Source of the DNA: Acidobacteriota bacterium
Lineage (GTDB): Bacteria > Acidobacteriota > Vicinamibacteria > Fen-336
Length of the DNA stretch: 59,935 nucleotides
Direction: 5' to 3'
Assembly (NCBI GenBank): GCA_003223555.1
Contig: QHVM01000083.1
Span: forward strand, 1 to 59,935
The translations under genes were made by a program, and so were the position numbers. Shown piece by piece: positions 38,484 through 47,266 of this stretch; positions within the stretch are counted from its first letter, which is position 1; each line of letters opens with the position of its first letter. The notes below the pieces were generated by a model. That model did not search any database, was not told the origin of the DNA, and worked only from the letters and a program-made list of their open reading frames with translations.

Positions 38484-39851
38484 ATGACCCGCCGCAGGAC
38501 GCTCCTCCTGGCGCTGGGTCTCCTCCTTCGTCTCGCCGCGCTGCCCTTGTGGGGCACGTTCGACACCGAGGTGCAGAAGGCCTGGGCCGCGCGCGCGGCC
38601 TCGGCCGGCCTGGCCGGCATCTACGGGCCCCCGGACCACGAGATGCTGCGCGTCGCCCGGGCCGAGACGGGGTCGGCGTGGGGACTCCTCACCGCGGCCA
38701 ACCTGCCCCGGACCCGCATCGATTGGGAGAACGGGACCTTCGTCGTCGACTACCCGCCGGGGAGCCTCCTCGTCCTGTGGGCGGCGGGCAAGCTTTACCG
38801 CGCGCTGCGTCCGGAGATGCCCAACCGGCCGCTCTTCAACGCGGTGATCAACCTGGCCCCGCTGCTGGGGAGCCTCGCCATCGCGGTGATGCTCGGTCGG
38901 AGCGCTCCGGACGACGACGGCCGCCGGCGCGGCCTCGCCTTCTGGCTCAACCCGGCCGTGCTGCTGGCGGCGCCCGTGCTCGGCTACCCGGACCCCGTCT
39001 TCGGCGCGTTGGCCCTGGCCGCCGTGCTCGCCCTCGCGCGCAAGCGATATGCCGCCGCCGCCGCGCTGGTGGTCGCGACGGGCCTGGTGAAGCCGCAGGG
39101 AGCGCTGCTGCTGCCGGCCCTGCTCTTCGTGATGGCCCGCGAGGCGCGCCCCCGGGACTGGCTGCGCGCCACGCCGGGGGCCTTCGGCGTGGCGGCGCTC
39201 GTCCTCCTCCCCTGGTGGAGCGCCGGGCACCTCCTCTCCGCGCTCGACGGCTGCCGCCGCACCGCGACCCAGAGCGCCCTCTCCGCCCAGGGCTTGAACC
39301 TGTGGTGGGCGGCCGGATGGGCGATGGACCGGACGCAGGAGGGACGGCGGCCGCTGGCCCGCATCCACTCGGCGGAGGAGTTCCGTGAGTGGGCGGGGTT
39401 CGACCCGCGTCCGGTCGCCCGGGCCGCCGTCCTGGGGGCCACCGCCGGCATCCTGCTCCTGATGCGGCGGTGGCCGGCCGCCGACCGCCGCATCATCCCG
39501 CTGTCGGTGATCCTCCAGGTCCACGCCTACGCCTTCTTCGCGACCAGCGTCCACGAGAACCACACGTTCCTGGCCGTGGTCCTGGCTCCCCTGCTGCTCG
39601 GCGCGTGGCCGCGGGCGCGCGCCCTCGTCGCCGCCGCGTCGGGGTTCCTCTTCCTGAACCTCTTCCTCGTCGCCGGCCTCGGCCGCCGGATCACCAGCCT
39701 GCGCTTCGTGGAGCAGCTCCGCCTGGCGCCCGGGTTCGACTTGACCATCCTGGTGGCGGTCCTCCACGGCGCGCTGCTGGTCGCCCTCTTCGCGTGGGCG
39801 GCGCGCCCACGGGGCGAGGCGGCCGCACCGGCGACGGCCCCCGCGGTTTGA
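38484..39851 (+). CDS. GT-C-like membrane mannosyltransferase-type protein
   Basis: 455 residues from ATG 38484 (GTG 38454 is in frame). About ten helices. The first loop has TFDTEVQKAWA, with an acidic pair, and the second has DWENGTFVVDYPPGSLLVLW. The DYPPG.L pattern recalls the DYPPL motif of ALG6/ALG8 and PIG-M type glycosyltransferases. HENHTFL later is also typical of that group. Substrate unknown. Its stop overlaps the next gene's TTG (TTGA). Confidence 0.68.
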   Translation: MTRRRTLLLALGLLLRLAALPLWGTFDTEVQKAWAARAASAGLAGIYGPPDHEMLRVARAETGSAWGLLTAANLPRTRIDWENGTFVVDYPPGSLLVLWAAGKLYRALRPEMPNRPLFNAVINLAPLLGSLAIAVMLGRSAPDDDGRRRGLAFWLNPAVLLAAPVLGYPDPVFGALALAAVLALARKRYAAAAALVVATGLVKPQGALLLPALLFVMAREARPRDWLRATPGAFGVAALVLLPWWSAGHLLSALDGCRRTATQSALSAQGLNLWWAAGWAMDRTQEGRRPLARIHSAEEFREWAGFDPRPVARAAVLGATAGILLLMRRWPAADRRIIPLSVILQVHAYAFFATSVHENHTFLAVVLAPLLLGAWPRARALVAAASGFLFLNLFLVAGLGRRITSLRFVEQLRLAPGFDLTILVAVLHGALLVALFAWAARPRGEAAAPATAPAV

Positions 39852-41245
39852 GCCGGACCGGGGCCGGCCTCGTCCGCGGCCTGGTCGAGGCCTCCCTCAC
39901 CTGTCTGCTGTCCCTGGCGATCGTCGGCCTGCTCTTCACGAACGGGATGCGGATGCTCGAGGAGCTCGGCCGCGTCTGGCTCTTCTGGCTGCCGATGCTC
40001 GTCGTCCTGGCCATCCTCGCCCGCGGTCCGCTGGCGGGGCCTGGCCTGGCCGGCCGCGGGCTCGTCCTCGGCCTGGCCACCTTCGCCGCCTCGGCGGTCG
40101 CCGCCGGCCTCGTCGGCGCCGCCCCCGGCCGGCTGGCCCGGCACCTCGCCCAGCTCGGGATCGTGTGGCTGCCGCTGCTCGCCCTCGTCTCCGCGCCTCG
40201 TCTCGTCCGCCGGTGGCGGGACCTGCTGGCGCTCGGCCTGGCCATCGCGGCTTGCCTGGCGGCGCTGGCCCTGGCCGGGCCCCTCCTGATGCGGCGGCTC
40301 GTCGTGCCGCTCTACTCCCTCGACGTCGACCACCGCCCGCGGCCGAACAAGGGCGGCGCCAACGAGGACGGCGTCTATTCGCGGCTCACCTCCCGCGAGT
40401 TCCGCAAGGACGACTTCAACGTCGTCTGCCTGGGCGACTCCTTCACCGCCAACCCCCACCTGCCCGAGGCGGAGCGTTGGCCGAGCTTGCTCGAGCACCG
40501 GCTCCAGGCTCGCTCGCCCGCCCGCCGCGTCCGGGTGGCGAACTTCGGGTGGGTGTCTTCCTCCCCGGTGCTGCAGGCGCGCCAGCTCCGGGCGATCGGC
40601 GCGAAGTACAAGCCCGGCCTGATCGTGCAGGGCTTCGACATGACCGACTTCCACGACGACCTCGTGGCCCGGCGGAAGCTGGAGAGGATGGGCGCGGACG
40701 GAGCGGAGGTCTCGATCTTCCGAGCCTTCGGCGTCGGGGCGAGCCTGGCCCTCGGGGTCGACGATTACGGGGCGTGGCTGCGGGAGCGCCTCCGCTGGGC
40801 GGGCAGCGAGCCGGCCTCCTCCGTTCCCGGCCCGCGCTATTTCTTCCTGTTCGAGCCGGCCGGGGTCTCCGAGCCGTACTTCAGCACGAGCTGGGAGGCC
40901 ATCCGGGAGACGGAGCGGGTGGCACGCGCGATGGGCGCCCGCTATGCCCTCTTCGTCTTTCCGCGCTACCAGCAGTACGACCCGCGAGAGGCGCCGCGGG
41001 ACCCCGAGCGGCGCGTCTTTCCCGCCGACGCCCCCGGCCTGCTCGTGCCCTTCGCCTACTTCGAGGGCCAGGCGCGCACGGTGAGCTTCCCGGTCCACTC
41101 GCTGCGCGAGAGCTTCCTCGCCGATCCTGCCTTTCCCAAGTGCCGCGACAACGACCCCCACTGGAATGCCGAGGGGAACCGGGTCGCGGCGGAGGCGATC
41201 GATCGCTGCCTGGCCGCCGACCGGCTGGCGCCGCCGTTGCCTTGA
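39848..41245 (+). CDS. Membrane-anchored SGNH-hydrolase-like protein
   Basis: 465 residues from TTG 39848, which overlaps the previous stop. The N-terminal half has about four helices (to residue 150). The C-terminal half is an SGNH-type domain: VVCLGDSFTANPHLPEAERW (block I GDS, with a typical W-P sequence after it), NFGWVSSS (block II), and DNDPHWNAEGN carrying the Asp/His pair before the end. Probably an O-acyl-modifying enzyme of an extracellular glycan, coupled with the glycosyltransferase-like gene before it. Resembles the gene at 28360 in overall plan but is not close in sequence. Confidence 0.72.
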   Translation: MSRTGAGLVRGLVEASLTCLLSLAIVGLLFTNGMRMLEELGRVWLFWLPMLVVLAILARGPLAGPGLAGRGLVLGLATFAASAVAAGLVGAAPGRLARHLAQLGIVWLPLLALVSAPRLVRRWRDLLALGLAIAACLAALALAGPLLMRRLVVPLYSLDVDHRPRPNKGGANEDGVYSRLTSREFRKDDFNVVCLGDSFTANPHLPEAERWPSLLEHRLQARSPARRVRVANFGWVSSSPVLQARQLRAIGAKYKPGLIVQGFDMTDFHDDLVARRKLERMGADGAEVSIFRAFGVGASLALGVDDYGAWLRERLRWAGSEPASSVPGPRYFFLFEPAGVSEPYFSTSWEAIRETERVARAMGARYALFVFPRYQQYDPREAPRDPERRVFPADAPGLLVPFAYFEGQARTVSFPVHSLRESFLADPAFPKCRDNDPHWNAEGNRVAAEAIDRCLAADRLAPPLP

Positions 41246-41252
41246 CAGGGGG

Positions 41253-41281
41253 TTGACAGGCTCCCCAGGGTTCACTATTGT
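41253..41281 (+). promoter_or_regulatory. Sigma70-like promoter of rho
   Basis: TTGACA at 41253-41258, a 17-base spacer, and TATTGT at 41276-41281 (two mismatches). It lies in a locally AT-richer stretch about 70 bases before the rho ATG. A second TTGACA at 41242-41247, inside the end of the previous gene, lacks a matching -10 box. Confidence 0.75.
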
Positions 41282-41349
41282 TACGTCATTCGTCACGTTT
41301 TTGCGGACGGCAGGTCCGCCTCCCCCTCGCACTTCTTCCGGGTTTCGCC

Positions 41350-42978
41350 ATGAGCCAAGAAGATCCGTCTTCGCCCCCCAAGACCCCCCCCCCACCCCGC
41401 CGCGGCCGCCCGCCGAAGGGGGACGGGTCGAGGAACCGTTCCCGCGAGGCGCCGGACGACGGCGCGGCCGGGGACGGGAACGACGTGGAGCCGCCTCCCG
41501 CCGGCGCCGCGGGCGCGGGAATCGTCGCCGAGCGAACGCACGATGACGATGCGCCAGCCGCGATCGCCACCGTGGAGCCTGACGGCGGCTCGGCTCCGGC
41601 CCCGGTCCCGGAGCCGCCGGCGGCCACCGCCTCCTCCGCCGCGCGTCCGGATCCTGCACCTGACCGGCCGCCGGTGAGCGCACCCCGGCCGGAGCCGGGA
41701 GCCGCGCTCGACCGCGGGGGCAGGCTGGACCTCGCCGAGCTCAAGGAGATGAACATCACCAAGCTCGCCCACGTGGCGAAGTCGCTCGACATCTCCGGAG
41801 CGGCGACCATGAAGAAGCAGGAGCTGGTGTTCCAGATCCTGCGCGCGCAGGCGGAGAAGGAAGGGCTCATCTTCTCGGAGGGCGTGCTCGAGATCCTGCC
41901 CGACGGGTTCGGCTTCCTCCGCGCCCCGGAGTACTGCTACCTGCCGGGCCCGGACGACATCTACGTCTCGCCCTCGCAGATCCGGAAGTTCGACCTGCGG
42001 ACCGGCGACACCATCAGCGGCCAGATCCGGCCCCCGAAGGAGGACGAGCGCTACTTCGCGCTCATCAAGGTCGACGCGGTCAACTTCGAGCCCCCCGACA
42101 AGTCGAAGGAGAAGATCTTCTTCGACAACCTCACGCCGCTCTATCCGATGCAGCGGATCAAGCTCGAGACGATCGCGGACGCCCTCTCGCCGCGCATCCT
42201 CGATCTCATGACGCCCCTCGGCAAGGGTCAGCGCGCCCTCATCGTGGCCGCCCCCCGGACGGGCAAGACGATGCTGCTGCAGGCCATCGCCAACGCCATC
42301 ACCACCAACCACCCGGAGATCGTCCTCATCGTGCTGCTCATCGACGAGCGCCCGGAGGAGGTCACCGACATGCAGCGGTCGGTGCACGGGGAGGTCATCT
42401 CGTCCACCTTCGACGAGCCGGCCGACCGTCACGTGCAGGTGGCGGAGATGGTGATGGAGAAGGCCAAGCGCCTGGTCGAGCACAAGAAGGACGTGGTGAT
42501 CCTCCTCGACTCGATCACCCGCCTGGCCCGCGCGTACAACACGATCGTTCCCCCGTCGGGCAAGGTCCTCTCCGGCGGCGTCGACTCCAACGCCCTGCAG
42601 CGGCCGAAGCGGTTCTTCGGGGCCGCCCGCAACGTGGAGGAGGGAGGCAGCCTGACGATCATCGCCTCCGCCCTCGTGGAGACGGGCTCCCGGATGGACG
42701 ACGTGATCTTCGAGGAGTTCAAGGGCACCGGCAACGCGGAGATCGTCCTCGACCGCAAGCTGACCGACAAGCGGATCTTCCCCTCCATAGACATCAACCG
42801 CAGCGGCACGCGCAAGGAAGAGCTGCTCGTCCCCAAGGACGAGCTGAACCGGGCCTGGATCCTGCGCAAGGTCCTCTCGGCCCTTTCGCCGGTCGAGGCC
42901 ATGGAGCTGCTGCTCGAGCGTCTCGGCAAGACCAAGAGCAACAAGGATTTCCTGGAGAGCATGTCGAGCGGCGGATAG
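41350..42978 (+). CDS. rho: Transcription termination factor Rho
   Basis: Hexameric RNA-dependent ATPase that ends transcription. At 542 residues it is longer than the typical 420: residues 1-125 form a Pro/Ala/Gly- and charge-rich disordered extension (including an AT-hook-like RRGRPPKGD). Then come the Rho N-domain ([20 protein letters not shown]), the primary RNA site with RNP1-like GFGFLR, and the ATPase: P-loop [18 protein letters not shown], Walker [18 protein letters not shown]-loop [20 protein letters not shown], and R-loop GKTKSNKDF. The P-loop differs slightly from the enteric APPKAGKT. It has its own promoter. Confidence 0.96.
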   Translation: MSQEDPSSPPKTPPPPRRGRPPKGDGSRNRSREAPDDGAAGDGNDVEPPPAGAAGAGIVAERTHDDDAPAAIATVEPDGGSAPAPVPEPPAATASSAARPDPAPDRPPVSAPRPEPGAALDRGGRLDLAELKEMNITKLAHVAKSLDISGAATMKKQELVFQILRAQAEKEGLIFSEGVLEILPDGFGFLRAPEYCYLPGPDDIYVSPSQIRKFDLRTGDTISGQIRPPKEDERYFALIKVDAVNFEPPDKSKEKIFFDNLTPLYPMQRIKLETIADALSPRILDLMTPLGKGQRALIVAAPRTGKTMLLQAIANAITTNHPEIVLIVLLIDERPEEVTDMQRSVHGEVISSTFDEPADRHVQVAEMVMEKAKRLVEHKKDVVILLDSITRLARAYNTIVPPSGKVLSGGVDSNALQRPKRFFGAARNVEEGGSLTIIASALVETGSRMDDVIFEEFKGTGNAEIVLDRKLTDKRIFPSIDINRSGTRKEELLVPKDELNRAWILRKVLSALSPVEAMELLLERLGKTKSNKDFLESMSSGG

Positions 42979-43121
42979 GCCGGCGCCCAGGCGCCGCTCT
43001 GCACGCCGTCCCCGAAGGGGGCCCTGCCCTCGAAGGCGTGAAACACGATGCCTTCCAGCCGGTCGCTGAGCGAGAGGTCAAGGCGCCTCGCGGGCGGTCG
43101 CTCGGCGGCCGGCGGTGTGCC
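42979..43121. other. Gap after rho with small inverted repeats
   Basis: 143 bases between two convergent genes. It holds CGGCGCC-CA-GGCGCCG (42981-42996) directly after the rho stop and GAAGGC...GCCTTC (43032-43037, 43050-43055). Neither is followed by a T-run. I see no convincing coding sequence here. Confidence 0.5.
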
Positions 43122-45074
43122 TCAGGGAAGCTGGACGCGGGCCACCGCGGCGGCGTAGCTGCCGTCCGCCTCGCCGGGGAGACTGCGCCCGAACTCGAAG
43201 CAAAGCACGTTGTCGCCGGGCACGAGGCGCTCGGCGGGGAGCGTGAAGGGCACGTCCGTCCATTCCGTGGCGACGGCGACCGTGCCCACGGGGGCGCCGT
43301 TGCAGACGATCCGCACCGACTGGTCCGGGAGCCGGCCTGGAGCGCGCAGCCGGATGAAGCTGCGCAGCGCGCTGGGCCCCTGCAGGGGAACACGCACGCA
43401 CGCTCGAGGGTAGAGGGCCCACCGGAAGGGCGGCCATCCCTCCCGCCGCTCGGGGCCCGACCATCCCTCGGCCAGCCAGGGGGAGTCGACCGCGCCGACG
43501 TCGATGGTCCCCGAGGGGTTGACGTTGTAGTAGAAGTACTCGCCCACCATGACGTCATAGACGAAGCCCCGCGCCCGCGGTCCGAGATGGCTCGCGGCGG
43601 CGTCGAAGAGGCGGTAGATCTGGTGGGCCTGCGCGCCGGCGAGACGCTCGAGGGGCGCCGCGTCCGTGAAGACGCGGGTCCGATAGAGCCGGATGAGCCC
43701 GGCGTTCCAGAGGGCGAAGGCGGCCAGCACCGCCGCCACCGCGGTCCACGGTCGCCTACGCAGCACGCCCGTCGCCGCCCGGGCGAGGGCGGCGAGCCCC
43801 CAGGCGACAAGCGGGATCGCCACGTCGAAACGACGCGCGGCGAAGGCGTCGCTGGCCTCCCAATCGCGCACGCCGCCGTTCACCCAGGCCGTGGCCGCGA
43901 TGACGGCCAGGCTCGCCCCGGCGAAGATCGGCATCGGGCCCGAAAGGAGCAGGAGCCCGAGGGTGCCGGCGAGCATCAGGGGCGTCCAGTCGAAGAACCC
44001 CCGCTCGGCGGAGAACAGGACGTTCACCAGATGCGGCGATGACCAGTCGACGTAGCCGGAACCCTGGGGCATCGTCAGCCAGCGGCCGAAGAGCAGCTTC
44101 CAGGCGAGTATCTGGGGCAGGAACGCGAGCACACCCAGGCCCGCCGCCGCCGCGATCCACGCGGGCCGGACGGCTCGCTGCCGGAGCTGGTGGACGGCGA
44201 GAGCGGCGGGCAGGAGGCCGACCAACACGCCTTGCCAGCGCATGAGCGCCACCAGGCCCACCGAGACGCCGAGCAGGCTCCAGCTCCGCAGGGTGGGCGC
44301 TCTCTCCGCTTCGCGCCAGGCCCACACGACGAAGCACGTCGCCGAGAAGGTCAGCGCGTGCGCCATGCCGGGGACGACGAACGTGTAGTAGGCGATCGAG
44401 GAGGTGAGGATGACGCCCAGCACGATCATCGAGGCCTGCCGGAGGGCCAGGTATCCGGCCATGGACCGGGCCAGCGCGTAGCCTCCCGCAGTGACGGCGC
44501 CGACGGAGCCGGCGGCCAGGGCGTTCAGGTACGGCCGGTCGTAGCCGTTCGGCGTCCATGGACGCAGGCCGAGCCAGTGCGTGACCAGCACGTACAGGTG
44601 GGCGACCGCGAAGAAGGGCGACCAGAACAGGGCCGGCCCGATCGGATAGAGGTTGGGCGGCCGGCCGGTCGCCGTGAGGGGGAGCGCGGGGAAGCCCCAG
44701 CGCGCCCATTCGTTGGCGAAGTCGAGGTCGTGGTCGAAGACGATCGAGCGCAGGTAGGCGTAGTAGCCCGGGGCGTCGGCGCGAAACTCGGGTCGCACCG
44801 CGGCGGCCGTGACGAACCCCGCGCCGGCCAGGGCCAACAGGACCGGCAGGTCGCCGGCCCCGCGGCTCCGGGCTGCCGCCGCGGCAACTACGGCGATTGC
44901 GAAGCCGGCCAGGCCCATCGTCCGGAGGCCGGGATCGATCAGGCCCAGCATGGCCACCGCGGTGGCCAGGACGGTGAGGGTGGTGAGCACGCGGTGGCGC
45001 GGGGTCGATCGGGAACCGCCGCCGGCGACAGCCGCACCCCTCACCCGAGCGTCGGACGACCGGACGACTGACAT
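43122..45074 (-). CDS. Polytopic membrane protein with C-terminal beta domain, paralogue 2
   Basis: 650 residues, about twelve helices, with the signature loop APGYYAYLRSIVFDHDLDFAN near residue 85 that matches DHSPIFDRDLDLAN in the protein at 32797. The tail again ends in a beta-rich domain (VRIVCNGAPVGTVAVATEW...GDNVLCFEFG), so the two are full-length paralogues on opposite strands, about 10 kb apart. A GT-C-type sugar transferase is the best guess from topology and the acidic loop. No operon partner on this strand. Confidence 0.7.
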   Translation of the reverse strand: MSVVRSSDARVRGAAVAGGGSRSTPRHRVLTTLTVLATAVAMLGLIDPGLRTMGLAGFAIAVVAAAAARSRGAGDLPVLLALAGAGFVTAAAVRPEFRADAPGYYAYLRSIVFDHDLDFANEWARWGFPALPLTATGRPPNLYPIGPALFWSPFFAVAHLYVLVTHWLGLRPWTPNGYDRPYLNALAAGSVGAVTAGGYALARSMAGYLALRQASMIVLGVILTSSIAYYTFVVPGMAHALTFSATCFVVWAWREAERAPTLRSWSLLGVSVGLVALMRWQGVLVGLLPAALAVHQLRQRAVRPAWIAAAAGLGVLAFLPQILAWKLLFGRWLTMPQGSGYVDWSSPHLVNVLFSAERGFFDWTPLMLAGTLGLLLLSGPMPIFAGASLAVIAATAWVNGGVRDWEASDAFAARRFDVAIPLVAWGLAALARAATGVLRRRPWTAVAAVLAAFALWNAGLIRLYRTRVFTDAAPLERLAGAQAHQIYRLFDAAASHLGPRARGFVYDVMVGEYFYYNVNPSGTIDVGAVDSPWLAEGWSGPERREGWPPFRWALYPRACVRVPLQGPSALRSFIRLRAPGRLPDQSVRIVCNGAPVGTVAVATEWTDVPFTLPAERLVPGDNVLCFEFGRSLPGEADGSYAAAVARVQLP

Positions 45075-45171
45075 CGCCCGATCACATCAAAAGTGTCGCC
45101 ATGGGGCAACCAGGCGCGCCGGGCCCAAGTGGCGCGCCGCCAGCCCCGCACGAGGAGCGGCAGCGAATTCG

Positions 45172-45570
45172 CTACAGTGCGCGGTCCCCGAGGCCGGGGC
45201 GGACGGTGATCCGAACGGTGCTTGCGGCCAGAGACTTGTTGGCCCCGGCCCGCCGGTATTCGTGCTCAGCGGTGAAGCGGCGTTCGAGCTTCGTACCGGT
45301 CACGAAGGGCGGGCAGTCGCCCTCTTGTACGCTCTTGCCACCGTCGTCCCAGTCCCATTCGAGCTGCGGACAGTAGTACTCCTCGACGTCGTCGCCGCCT
45401 TGCAGCTCCGCGATGAGGAAGATGTTCACCGGCGAGAACGCCATGCGGGGGGTCGCCCTCAACTCCAGATGGGGCTTTTTCAGCTTCGCTTCCTGTTTGC
45501 CCCCGCCGGCGGCGACCGGGAAGGCCAGGGCGGCGCCGATCACGACGAGGACGGCGCGGTCGGGGATCAT
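45172..45570 (-). CDS. Secreted PKD-like protein, paralogue 1
   Basis: 132 residues with a signal peptide (MIPDRAVLVVIGAALAFPVAAG) and a single beta domain with the PKD-type motif LEWDWDDGGK. Conserved Cys in EYYCPQ and GDCPPF may form a disulfide. GGAG precedes the ATG at 45570. It is clearly homologous to the protein at 46301-46717 (shared LRATPR..F, GGDD.EE.YCP, WDWDDGG, DCPPF, LERRF.AEH.Y). Function unknown; PKD domains usually mediate surface binding. Confidence 0.75.
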   Translation of the reverse strand: MIPDRAVLVVIGAALAFPVAAGGGKQEAKLKKPHLELRATPRMAFSPVNIFLIAELQGGDDVEEYYCPQLEWDWDDGGKSVQEGDCPPFVTGTKLERRFTAEHEYRRAGANKSLAASTVRITVRPGLGDRAL

Positions 45571-45634
45571 GGCTCTCTCCACCCGGGGCGGTGCCATTCT
45601 ATTCCAGCCCGCCGCCGGCGGATAGAATCGCGAG

Positions 45635-46287
45635 ATGCTGCGCCTCGGACCGAGCGCGGCCGCGAAGGAGAAGCGGCTGGCCGGGCTGCTCGATGGCCGC
45701 GACCCGGAGCGCCTGGGACTGGCCGATGCGGTGCAGGAGTCCCAGCTGACGTGCGCGCGGCGCGCCGCGGAGCGCCGGCCTCGGCGGCGGCGGCCGGGCT
45801 CGTCCGCGCCGTGGCCGCCGTGGATCCGCGCGCGGTCCTCACGGTCGAGGCGCTCCAGGCCTGGCACCGCGCCCTCGGCCTGGGTGCGGGATATCGCGCC
45901 CGTGACCGCACGAGAGCCGATGGGCCGGCTCCGGCCCCGGTGGAGTTCATCTCCAGCCGGCTGGCGATCCTCCAGGAGTGGCTGAGCGTCGAGAGCAGCC
46001 GGGAGCTGCGGCCGGCCCAGGCCGGCGCGCTGGTCCTGGCCCGCGTCGTCGAGATCGCGCCGTTCGAAGACGGTAACGGCCGCGTGGGGCGCCTCGCGGC
46101 GTCCCACCTGATGGTGCGGGCTGGCGCGCGGCCGCCCGTCCTCGTCGGCTCCGACCGCCCGCGGCTCGAAGCGTGCCTGCGCGCTGCCTTCCAGCTCAAC
46201 ACCGAGCCGCTGACCGCCCTGCTCGAGGAAGCCGCGGAGCGTGCCCTCGACATCATGCTCCGGGCGCTGCCCGGCCCGGAAGGCTGA
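45635..46287 (+). pseudogene. Fic-domain protein, frameshifted and lacking catalytic histidine
   Basis: Fic enzymes transfer AMP or related groups with the motif HxF[DE]GNGRxxR. Here the motif region reads EIAPFEDGNGRVGR, with Ala (GCG) where the catalytic His should be. The gene is also split. The N-terminal part from ATG 45635 (GPSAAAKEKRLAGLLDGRDP, then LGLADAVQESQLT) lies in one frame, and the rest (from about ASAAAAGLVRAV on to PGPEG) lies in the frame one base earlier, with the join near 45765-45800. Both defects suggest an inactive remnant; a sequencing indel could explain the split but not the His loss. It sits between two paralogous secreted-protein genes on the other strand. Confidence 0.7.
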
Positions 46288-46300
46288 CCGGGTCCGGCCG

Positions 46301-46717
46301 TTACTCGCCCGGCATGCCTCCGGGTCCGTGCACCGTGACGGTGGCGCTGGCCACGGCCAGCGGCTGGTTCGCGTGCAGCATGTGCACCGTCACGTTGTAC
46401 ACGCCCGGCCGGTAGTAGGCGTGCTCCGCGCTGAAGCGGCGCTCGAGCGGCGTGCCGGGCCGGAACGGCGGACAGTCGGCTTCATGGGCGCTGCGCCCGC
46501 CGTCGTCCCAGTCCCAGATGAGGGCGGGGCAGTAGAACTCCTCGCCGTCGTCGCCGCCGTTGAGCTCGGCGGTGACGAGCACGTTGGCGGGCGTGAAGCT
46601 GAAGCGGGGAGTGGCGCGCAGGCCCAGGCGCGGCTTGCGCGTCTTGGTGCGCTCGCCCGCCCCCGCGGCGGCGGCCAGGGCGGCGACGAGCAGGACGAGA
46701 GCGGCACGATCGGGCAT
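46301..46717 (-). CDS. Secreted PKD-like protein, paralogue 2
   Basis: 138 residues: signal peptide (MPDRAALVLLVAALAAAAGAG), then a PKD-like beta domain with LIWDWDDGGR, EFYCPA and ADCPPF, ending in VYNVTVHMLHA and ATVTVHGPGG strands. GAGGAG precedes the ATG at 46717. Homologous to the 45172-45570 product; the pair probably arose by local duplication, now with the Fic remnant between them. Confidence 0.75.
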   Translation of the reverse strand: MPDRAALVLLVAALAAAAGAGERTKTRKPRLGLRATPRFSFTPANVLVTAELNGGDDGEEFYCPALIWDWDDGGRSAHEADCPPFRPGTPLERRFSAEHAYYRPGVYNVTVHMLHANQPLAVASATVTVHGPGGMPGE

Positions 46718-46742
46718 CGAGGCTCCTCGGGTCAGGCCGGTT

Positions 46743-47105
46743 TCATGGCTTCCGATCCGGCACGTCGAGCTGGGCCCGGTGCCGATCGCGATCGTCCAGG
46801 ACCTCGGAGGTCGGCCGGAGCCGGCCACCGTCGGCGTCCTGCACCCCGTAGGCGCGGCCGATATCGTCCACCCGATCCTGGTCGGGGGTAGGAGCGCTGC
46901 CGCCGGGCGTTTCGTCGCCCACGTACGCGTTGTCGAGGGCGCTGTCGTCGGGGTCGCCCACGAGGAGCTTGTCTCCATCCCTGGGGATCTCGACCGGCCG
47001 CCGCGGTGCCTTCGGCGGAGGAGCCACTCCGGTGCGCAACGCCTCGGCGACCAGCGCGGTCGGGGACGGGGTATGGACTTCCCTCTTCCTACTCCGGTTG
47101 GCCAT
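46743..47105 (-). CDS. Small hydrophilic protein, DUF6335-like
   Basis: 120 residues, with a strong ribosome binding site (GGGGAGG five bases before the ATG at 47105). The N-terminus is basic; the second half contains GDETPGGSAPTPDQDRVDDI, GRAYGV and LDDRDRHRAQLD. From memory this pattern resembles the DUF6335 family, a group of unknown function, but I cannot verify the match. Same strand as, and 25 bases upstream of, the PKD-like gene. Confidence 0.6.
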   Translation of the reverse strand: MANRSRKREVHTPSPTALVAEALRTGVAPPPKAPRRPVEIPRDGDKLLVGDPDDSALDNAYVGDETPGGSAPTPDQDRVDDIGRAYGVQDADGGRLRPTSEVLDDRDRHRAQLDVPDRKP

Positions 47106-47266
47106 CGTTGCCTCCCCGGGTCCGGTCGGAACCCGGGTGGGGGCCAGTGCAAACCTCGTGCCTCGCCGGGGAGCTCGATCCCGGCGCGCTCGGCGCTTCG
47201 CCGGGCGCGGCCCGGGAGCAAGCCTTACAAGTCCGGGTGCCGGAAAGCGCCGTGCTAAGATCCCGC

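Noticed and set aside
36723-39767. 1014-codon minus-strand open frame read as one giant protein
   Set aside because: Only the part up to about 38405 has membrane-protein character; the rest is antisense to the glycosyltransferase-like gene at 38484.
42981-42996. Hairpin directly after the rho stop as a terminator
   Set aside because: Stem is GC-rich but no T-run follows, so it does not meet intrinsic-terminator criteria.
43005-43121. Open minus-strand reading after the stop of the membrane protein gene, as a lost C-terminal domain
   Set aside because: The short translation has no similarity to the paralogue's tail and lies in a different frame; not enough evidence for a remnant gene.
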